A DNA stretch of 64,000 nucleotides from Nocardioides psychrotolerans (GTDB lineage: Bacteria; Actinomycetota; Actinomycetes; Propionibacteriales; Nocardioidaceae), in the NCBI RefSeq assembly GCF_900113685.1, contig NZ_FOQG01000013.1, positions 1 through 64,000 of the forward strand. The letters are read 5' to 3'. The notes under the pieces are model-generated. The model saw only the letters and a program-made list of their open reading frames with translations. It did not search any database and was not told the DNA's origin. Both the position numbers and the translations under genes were made by a program. This document shows positions 59,265 through 64,000 of this stretch, in pieces; positions within the stretch are counted from its first letter, which is position 1, and the number at the start of each line of letters is the position of its first letter.

Positions 59265-59366
59265 GGGCTCATGATCGCCCATGGCCGAGATCTTCCCCCA
59301 GGCGCTCGCCCGACGGCCGCCCTGAGTACGAAGGACCAGCAGGCCTGAGCCGAAGGACCATGGCGC

Positions 59367-61811
59367 ATGGTGCCCGACGGGCGTGTGATGGGCACCATGA
59401 CGCGCTACGCCGATCCCTTCGTCTGCCCCGACTGCCACACCCCGATCCCCCCCGGCGCCGACACCTGCCGCTCCTGTGCCCTCCCGTTGACCCACCCGCT
59501 CGCCGGAGAGCTGTTGAGCACCCTCACGCACGCCGACGACCTGCTGCTCCAGCTGCGCGCCGCGGCGACCCGCCCCGGAGCCGTGAGCACCGGCGCCTCG
59601 ATGATCCCCGCGGTCGCGCCGATGCCGGCCGCGGCGCCCTCGCCCCGGCGTACGGGCGTGCGGACGGCGTCGGTCCCCCAGATCCTGCTCGGCCTCGGCG
59701 CCACCTGCCTCCTGGTCGCCGCCGTCATCTTCCTCGCCGTCGCCTGGTCCTGGCTCGGCATCGAGGGCCGTACGACGGTGCTGGTCGCGCTCACCGCGGT
59801 CAGCGGCGGCACGGGGGCCTGGCTCGCCGGGCGCGGGCTCCGCGTGGCCGGCGAGGCGTTGACCGTGGTCGCGCTGGGCCTGCTGGCCCTCGACGTGGTC
59901 GGGGCCGACGACGCGGGCTGGCTCGGCGACCTGTCGCTCGCCGGTCTCGTCGCCGTGGCCGGCGCCGTGCTGGGCACGGTCTCGCTGGGGCTGGCCCTCA
60001 CCCCGACCCGCCTGGTCACCCCGCAGCTCGCCGCCGCCCTCGGCCTCGGCCTCGCCTGGGCCGGCACCGACAGCGCAGTCACGGGGCAGGACCTCCTGAT
60101 CCCGACGCTCGCCGTGCTCGCCTTCGCCGCCCTCGCCCTCCTCGGCCGCACGACCCGCCGTGCCGTGCTCCCCTGGGCCGCCCTGGTCGGCGCCGGCTTC
60201 GCCTGGCTCGACCTGCTCGTCTCCTCCCTCGACGGTCTCGAGGTCGGCGGCACCCTCACCTTCGCCGGGGTGTGGGGCGGCACCGGTGGGGGCGTGCTCG
60301 TGGCTGCGGTCCTGCTGCTGGTGCCACTCGCCGTCGACCGTCGCCACGAGCTGACGCAGACCTGCCTCACCGCCGCCGCGGTCCTCACGACCGGCGTCCT
60401 GGTCGTCCCCGCCCTCGACGAGCCCCTCACGACCGCGATCGCGGTGGCCCTCGGCGTGCTCGTCGCCGGGACCGCTGCCGCCGCCGTGCTGCCCCGCGCG
60501 TGGTCGGCCGTCGCCCTCGTCCCGGCGGTGCTCGCAGCGCTGCCGGTCTCCATCGTCGCCGCAGCCCTCGTCGTCGACGCCGGCGTCCGGGTGCTCCTGG
60601 TCGACGGCCAGGACCTCCGCCTGGCCGAGGAGGACGCCCTGGTGCACCCGAGCCTGCTGGTGCCCGCCACGGTGGCCCTGCTCCTGCTGCTCGCCGTCAC
60701 CCTCCCGGGCCTGCAGCGGCTCCTCTCGCACACCGTCGCGCCGCTCGCGCTCGTCGTCACCGCCGTCGCCACCCTCGCTCTCTTCGGGGTCCCGCTGTGG
60801 ACCGTGGTCGTCGCGACCGCCGTGGTCGGTGTCGCCCTGGTCGCCGACGGCCTGCGCAACGACCCCGTCGCGGGAACCGTGCGCGCGATCCTGGCTGTTG
60901 TCGTCCTCCTCGCCGTCGTCGTCGCCGCCCTGCCGTCGCCGGTCCTCCTCACGGGCACCCTGGCCCTGCTGACCCTGGCCGCCGCCGCGATCCTGCTCCG
61001 CGGCCGCTTCCCCCAGGCCGACCTGCTCGGCGGCGCCACGCTCCCGGTCGCCCTCGCCGCCACGATGTGGTCCGCCGCCGACCTCGCCGACATCGACGCG
61101 GTCCTGCGCGCGGTGCCGGTCCTGGTCGTGGTCGGGTTGCTGGCGATCGTCCGTCCCCGCGCCGAGGTCGAGGCCGCTGCCGCGGTCGCCGGGGCCACCG
61201 CCGCCGTGCTGGCCGTCGCCGCTGCGGTCGACGGGCCCACGGTGCTCGCGATCCACCTCACGGTGGCCGGTGCGTTGGTGACCGCCACGAGCCTGGTCCA
61301 CACCTCGCGCCGTCAGCTGGGCTGGGCCGGAGGCCTGCTGCTCGCCGCTGCGACCTGGGTCCGGCTCGCCGACCTGGGGGTCGACGCACCCGAGGCCTAC
61401 ACGCTGCCGAACGCTGCCGCCCTGGTGCTGCTCGGCCTGCACCGCCTGCGCACCCTCCCGGAGGCCTCCAGCGCGACCGCCCTCAGCCCCGGGTTGGTGC
61501 TCGCCACCGTGCCGTCGCTGCTCTGGGTCCTGGCCGGCGACCCGATCTCGCTGCGCGCCGCGCTGCTCGGCGCCGCGTGCCTCGCGCTGGCCCTGCTCGG
61601 CGCCCGGCTCCGTTGGAGCGCGCCGCTGGTCGTCGGCGCCGTGGTCGGCGGCCTGCTCGTGCTGCGCGAGCTTGTGCCCTATGCCGGGCAGACACCGCAG
61701 TGGGTCGTCATCGGCCTGGCCGGCACCGTCCTGACCGTGGTGGGGGTGACCTGGGAGCGCCGCCTCGTCGAGCTCCACCAGGCAGCGACCTACCTCGAGC
61801 GCCTGCGCTGA
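59367..61811 (+). CDS. SCO7613-type polytopic membrane protein with N-terminal zinc ribbon
   Basis: This protein of about 814 residues starts with a zinc ribbon (CPDCHTPI...TCRSC), a helical segment and a Pro/Ala linker. A long hydrophobic region with some twenty membrane helices follows (from ~105 to ~795, for example ILLGLGATCLLVAAVIFLAV). It matches the SCO7613 C-terminal-domain membrane proteins of actinobacteria, whose function is unknown. The ATG at 59367 has AAGGA 9 nt upstream; ATGs at 59388 and 59397 are possible. The 3' end overlaps the convergent alkyltransferase-like gene by 22 bp. Confidence 0.85.
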   Translation: MVPDGRVMGTMTRYADPFVCPDCHTPIPPGADTCRSCALPLTHPLAGELLSTLTHADDLLLQLRAAATRPGAVSTGASMIPAVAPMPAAAPSPRRTGVRTASVPQILLGLGATCLLVAAVIFLAVAWSWLGIEGRTTVLVALTAVSGGTGAWLAGRGLRVAGEALTVVALGLLALDVVGADDAGWLGDLSLAGLVAVAGAVLGTVSLGLALTPTRLVTPQLAAALGLGLAWAGTDSAVTGQDLLIPTLAVLAFAALALLGRTTRRAVLPWAALVGAGFAWLDLLVSSLDGLEVGGTLTFAGVWGGTGGGVLVAAVLLLVPLAVDRRHELTQTCLTAAAVLTTGVLVVPALDEPLTTAIAVALGVLVAGTAAAAVLPRAWSAVALVPAVLAALPVSIVAAALVVDAGVRVLLVDGQDLRLAEEDALVHPSLLVPATVALLLLLAVTLPGLQRLLSHTVAPLALVVTAVATLALFGVPLWTVVVATAVVGVALVADGLRNDPVAGTVRAILAVVVLLAVVVAALPSPVLLTGTLALLTLAAAAILLRGRFPQADLLGGATLPVALAATMWSAADLADIDAVLRAVPVLVVVGLLAIVRPRAEVEAAAAVAGATAAVLAVAAAVDGPTVLAIHLTVAGALVTATSLVHTSRRQLGWAGGLLLAAATWVRLADLGVDAPEAYTLPNAAALVLLGLHRLRTLPEASSATALSPGLVLATVPSLLWVLAGDPISLRAALLGAACLALALLGARLRWSAPLVVGAVVGGLLVLRELVPYAGQTPQWVVIGLAGTVLTVVGVTWERRLVELHQAATYLERLR

Positions 61812-62107
61812 CCCGACTCCTGGGGCGACCAGAAGGCCGCCACGATGTCGACGCTGCCGGAACGGCGCAGCGGCGTGCCCTCCTCGACGTAGGCCTGGCC
61901 GGCCTCGTCGTGGTGGCTCGGTGGCAGGGACCCGTCGCTGCGCACCACCCGCCACCACGGCACGGGTCCGCCGTGGCGGGACAGGCAGGCACCGACCTGC
62001 CGCGGCCCGCCTCCCACCACGTCGGCGATCGCGCCGTAGGTCGTGACCCGGCCGCGCGGGATCCGCTCGACGACCGACAGCACCTGCTCGACGTAGTCCT
62101 CGGTCAT
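61790..62107 (-). CDS. Alkyltransferase-like protein (MGMT family without the active Cys)
   Basis: This 105-residue MGMT-fold protein has IPRGRVTTYGAIADVVGGGPRQVG in pieces, ACLSRHGGPVPWWRVVRSDGSLP. In place of the alkyl-accepting PCHRV of MGMT it has PWWRV, so it cannot transfer the alkyl group. Such ATL proteins bind O6-alkylguanine, flip it out and flag it for nucleotide excision repair. The ATG overlaps the stop of the upstream membrane protein gene (ATGA), making it the last gene of the moxR-DUF58 chain. Confidence 0.92.
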   Translation of the reverse strand: MTEDYVEQVLSVVERIPRGRVTTYGAIADVVGGGPRQVGACLSRHGGPVPWWRVVRSDGSLPPSHHDEAGQAYVEEGTPLRRSGSVDIVAAFWSPQESGQRRRSR

Positions 62108-62640
62108 GCCCTGCTCCTCGGCCCCAGGGCCGTGGTCGCGACCACGGCGGCCACGGCCAGCGCGGCGACCGCCGTCACCCAGAGCCCGGCCGGCTCGGGC
62201 TGGCCCTCCAGGGCCCTGGCCAGCAGCCACACCACCGGCGCGACGAGGAACAATGCGGCGCCGCGCACCAGCCAGGTCAGCGTCAGGCGGCGGTCCAGCG
62301 GCAGGTCGGCGGGGCCGTAGGAGGCCAGCAGCGCCGCCACGTGAGCCGCGACCAACGCCCCAGCCGCGAGCACCACCCCCGGCGGTGTCGACGGGGACGA
62401 GCCGAGCCCCCACGTGAGCAGCACCGTCGCGAAGGCGACCGTTCCGGCCGGAGACTCCGGGAACAGCGCGAAGCCGAGGCTCGCCGCCACGACGACTCCC
62501 AGTCCCAGCCGACCGGGCGGGTCGCCGGTGAGACCGGCTGCCACCGTCGCCAGCACCGGTCCGGCCAGGACCACCAGCCGCAGGGCCCACTGTCCGCGGG
62601 TCCACGGAGGCATCACCTGGCCGATCACCTGGCCGGTCAC
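62104..62640 (-). CDS. Small polytopic membrane protein of the moxR-DUF58 chain
   Basis: This 178-residue protein has about five membrane segments (for example LRLVVLAGPVLATVAAGL, LGLGVVVAASLGFALFP, VVLAAGALVAAHVAALLASY and a final AAVVATTALGPRSRA). No family is recognised. The GTG at 62640 overlaps the DUF58 stop (GTGA), and the stop overlaps the alkyltransferase-like start. It is probably part of the membrane complex expected for MoxR-DUF58 systems. Confidence 0.78.
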   Translation of the reverse strand: MTGQVIGQVMPPWTRGQWALRLVVLAGPVLATVAAGLTGDPPGRLGLGVVVAASLGFALFPESPAGTVAFATVLLTWGLGSSPSTPPGVVLAAGALVAAHVAALLASYGPADLPLDRRLTLTWLVRGAALFLVAPVVWLLARALEGQPEPAGLWVTAVAALAVAAVVATTALGPRSRA

Positions 62641-63935
62641 CGCATCCCCAGGTGGGGCTGACGCGCGCGACGGGCCAGGCGGTGCGTGACCTCGTCGATG
62701 GTGCCAGGGCCGCGCCACGGCACCACCGGGCAGCCGAGCGTGGCCAGGCTCGCGAGCACCTGCTCACGCTCCAGGCGCCGCATCCGCCACGCCAGGTCGG
62801 CCAGCAGCGGATCGGCCGCTGGGTCGAGGCCCGCCTCGGCGTCCTCCGGCATGGTGTCGACCACCAGCGTCGGCAGGCCACGGCGTACGGCGGTCGCGGT
62901 CAGCGTCGCCACCACCTCGGTCAGCATCGGCGACAGCACCACCACCATCGTGCCCTCGGTGGCGCGCAGCTGCAGCCGCTCGAGCTCGCCGTCGTGGGCG
63001 GAGCCCGGCTGGATCGAGGCCAGCGTGCCGAGCACGCGGCGCAGGTGTCGCTGCCCGGAGCCGTAACCCACCTGGGACAGGGAGCGGCCCAGCACCCGCA
63101 GCGAGACCCGGTCGCCCTGACGCGTGGCGTGCTCGGCGACCGCCGCGGCGGCGCGGACCGTCAGGTCCAGGCTGCTCTCCGCACCGTCCACCCCGCCGGA
63201 GCGACCGTGGTCGGCGATCGCGTCGACCACCAGCAGCACGCCGGCGTCCTCCTCGGCGCGGGTCGTGGTGACGTGCAGCTGGTCGGTGCGGGCCGAGACG
63301 CGCCAGTTGATGCGGCGCAGCCGGTCGCCGGGCACGAAGGCCCGGATGCCGGCGAACTCCGTGCCGCTTCCCGGACGGGACGAGCGGTGGGCCCCGACGA
63401 GTCCCCGCGGCTGGGGCGACTCGGCGTGCGAGGCGTAGTGGAGGCCGATCGGCAGCACCCGCACCTGGTCGCCGATGATCGTGGTCGGGCCCCAGCGGAA
63501 ACCGGCCCAGGGCGAGGTCAGCGCGACCGCCTCCTCACCGACGACCCGGCGACCCCACCGCTGGGGGCTGAACTCGAGGTCCACGGGACCGGCGGCGAGC
63601 AGCCCGGTGACCCGACCGCCGGCGGGGCGGACCGCCAGGAACGGCTCGGGAGACGCGACCCGGGTGACCTGCTCGACGTCCTCGGCGTCGGCGAGCACCA
63701 GTCGCGACGTGGTGCCCTGTCCCTCGTGGAGCGCGTGGTGGTCGAAGTCCGTGCCCACCGACGGGGTCCGGCGAGGCCGACCCGCCAGGGCGAGCGCCGC
63801 GGCCACGAGCAGCGGGGCCACGAGCACCAGCAGCGTGGGCCTCCCGGCGAGCACGGCCGCGACCGTGCCCGTCGTGGCGATCACGGCGGCACGGCTGGTG
63901 GCAGCGGTCGGCCGCCACTGCTGGGGCCTGGTCAC
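62637..63935 (-). CDS. DUF58 domain protein (MoxR partner)
   Basis: This 432-residue protein has two N-terminal membrane helices (~15-50), a beta-rich extracytoplasmic-like segment and the DUF58 motif FVPGDRLRRINWRVSARTDQLHV. A vWA-like region follows (LLVVDAIADHG, then the conserved LGRSLSQVGYGSGQ). DUF58 proteins work with a MoxR AAA ATPase, probably in assembling or maturing complexes. The GTG start lies 12 bp after the end of the MoxR-like gene. Confidence 0.88.
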   Translation of the reverse strand: MTRPQQWRPTAATSRAAVIATTGTVAAVLAGRPTLLVLVAPLLVAAALALAGRPRRTPSVGTDFDHHALHEGQGTTSRLVLADAEDVEQVTRVASPEPFLAVRPAGGRVTGLLAAGPVDLEFSPQRWGRRVVGEEAVALTSPWAGFRWGPTTIIGDQVRVLPIGLHYASHAESPQPRGLVGAHRSSRPGSGTEFAGIRAFVPGDRLRRINWRVSARTDQLHVTTTRAEEDAGVLLVVDAIADHGRSGGVDGAESSLDLTVRAAAAVAEHATRQGDRVSLRVLGRSLSQVGYGSGQRHLRRVLGTLASIQPGSAHDGELERLQLRATEGTMVVVLSPMLTEVVATLTATAVRRGLPTLVVDTMPEDAEAGLDPAADPLLADLAWRMRRLEREQVLASLATLGCPVVPWRGPGTIDEVTHRLARRARQPHLGMR

Positions 63936-63947
63936 GTCGACACCGGC

Positions 63948-64000
63948 TCAGCGCTCGAGCGCGGACGGTGTCGCCACCCGGTCGAGGACGTCGCCAACGA
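63948..64000 (-). CDS. Probable MoxR-family ATPase, C-terminal end only
   Basis: Only the last 17 codons are in the window, in the frame VGDVLDRVATPSALER followed by a stop at 63948-63950. The sequence fits the C-terminus of MoxR AAA ATPases and the position directly before DUF58 is the standard one, but the identification rests mainly on context. Confidence 0.5.
   Translation of the reverse strand, partial: VGDVLDRVATPSALER

Noticed and set aside
59265-61958. Minus-strand upstream extension of the second amidase by about 900 codons
   Set aside because: The paralogue starts at the equivalent of 59264, and the extension is low-complexity Gly/Asp/Glu/Arg sequence antisense to the membrane protein gene.
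1-64000. CRISPR arrays, rRNA genes, prophage structural genes
   Set aside because: No regularly spaced repeats, no rRNA-like sequence and no capsid, tail or terminase proteins were seen on either strand.

Overview
The window is about 70% GC with dense, overlapping genes. WhiB, AdnAB, UvrD2 with an HRDC domain, mycoredoxin, UPF0182, PPA1309-type and SCO7613-type proteins all point to a high-GC actinobacterium, most likely of the Nocardioides kind. Many chromosomal genes have no Shine-Dalgarno but carry a TAnnnT hexamer 6-8 nt before the start codon, which indicates widespread leaderless transcription.

Region 1 (1-6960) looks like an integrated accessory element ending at the 3' end of an initiator tRNA-Met gene (6961-7034). 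It starts inside an IS3-family element that has run into a helix-turn-helix gene. An excisionase-like gene and a tyrosine integrase follow. Next come a DarT/DarG ssDNA ADP-ribosylation toxin-antitoxin pair, a two-gene unit of a trypsin-like protease and a small protein with a hydrophobic C-terminus, and a small DNA-binding-like protein. These genes use Shine-Dalgarno sites and are lower in GC. The DarG ends in QLDLF, the consensus sliding-clamp binding motif.

Region 2 (7 kb-32 kb) is ordinary chromosome. It holds UPF0182, PPA1309 and a PDZ-Lon protease in one chain, then MoaE, a zincin-like protein, Nudix, a YgjP-like metallopeptidase, a PHP phosphoesterase, enoyl-CoA hydratase and three very small genes. 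whiB7 follows with a leader ORF and attenuator, then uvrD2, mycoredoxin, nudC diverging from a purine nucleoside phosphorylase, a flavin monooxygenase and the adnA-adnB recombination helicase-nucleases.

Region 3 (32.8-52.2 kb) is a large catabolic cluster. On the minus strand it has a uracil-type permease, a three-subunit molybdenum hydroxylase with its CoxG-like partner, an amidase, HyuA/HyuB, an NmrA-like protein, carbamate kinase and a barbiturase-family ring-opening amidohydrolase, with a PucR regulator upstream. Diverging from pucR are DUF2877, FdrA and DUF1116, homologues of the oxamate carbamoyltransferase subunits AllH/AllF/AllG. My reading is a route uracil -> barbiturate -> ureidomalonate -> (phosphorolysis) malonamate + carbamoyl phosphate -> ATP, which would be an energy-conserving version of oxidative pyrimidine degradation. 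This is inferred from the gene set and has not been demonstrated.

Region 4 (52.3-64 kb) holds an acyltransferase, a GNAT, and a signalling operon (membrane PAS histidine kinase, pyruvoyl-dependent arginine decarboxylase, GNAT, lone receiver). A second copy of the cluster amidase follows, then an SCO7613-type membrane protein and a moxR-DUF58-membrane protein-alkyltransferase-like chain that leaves the window.
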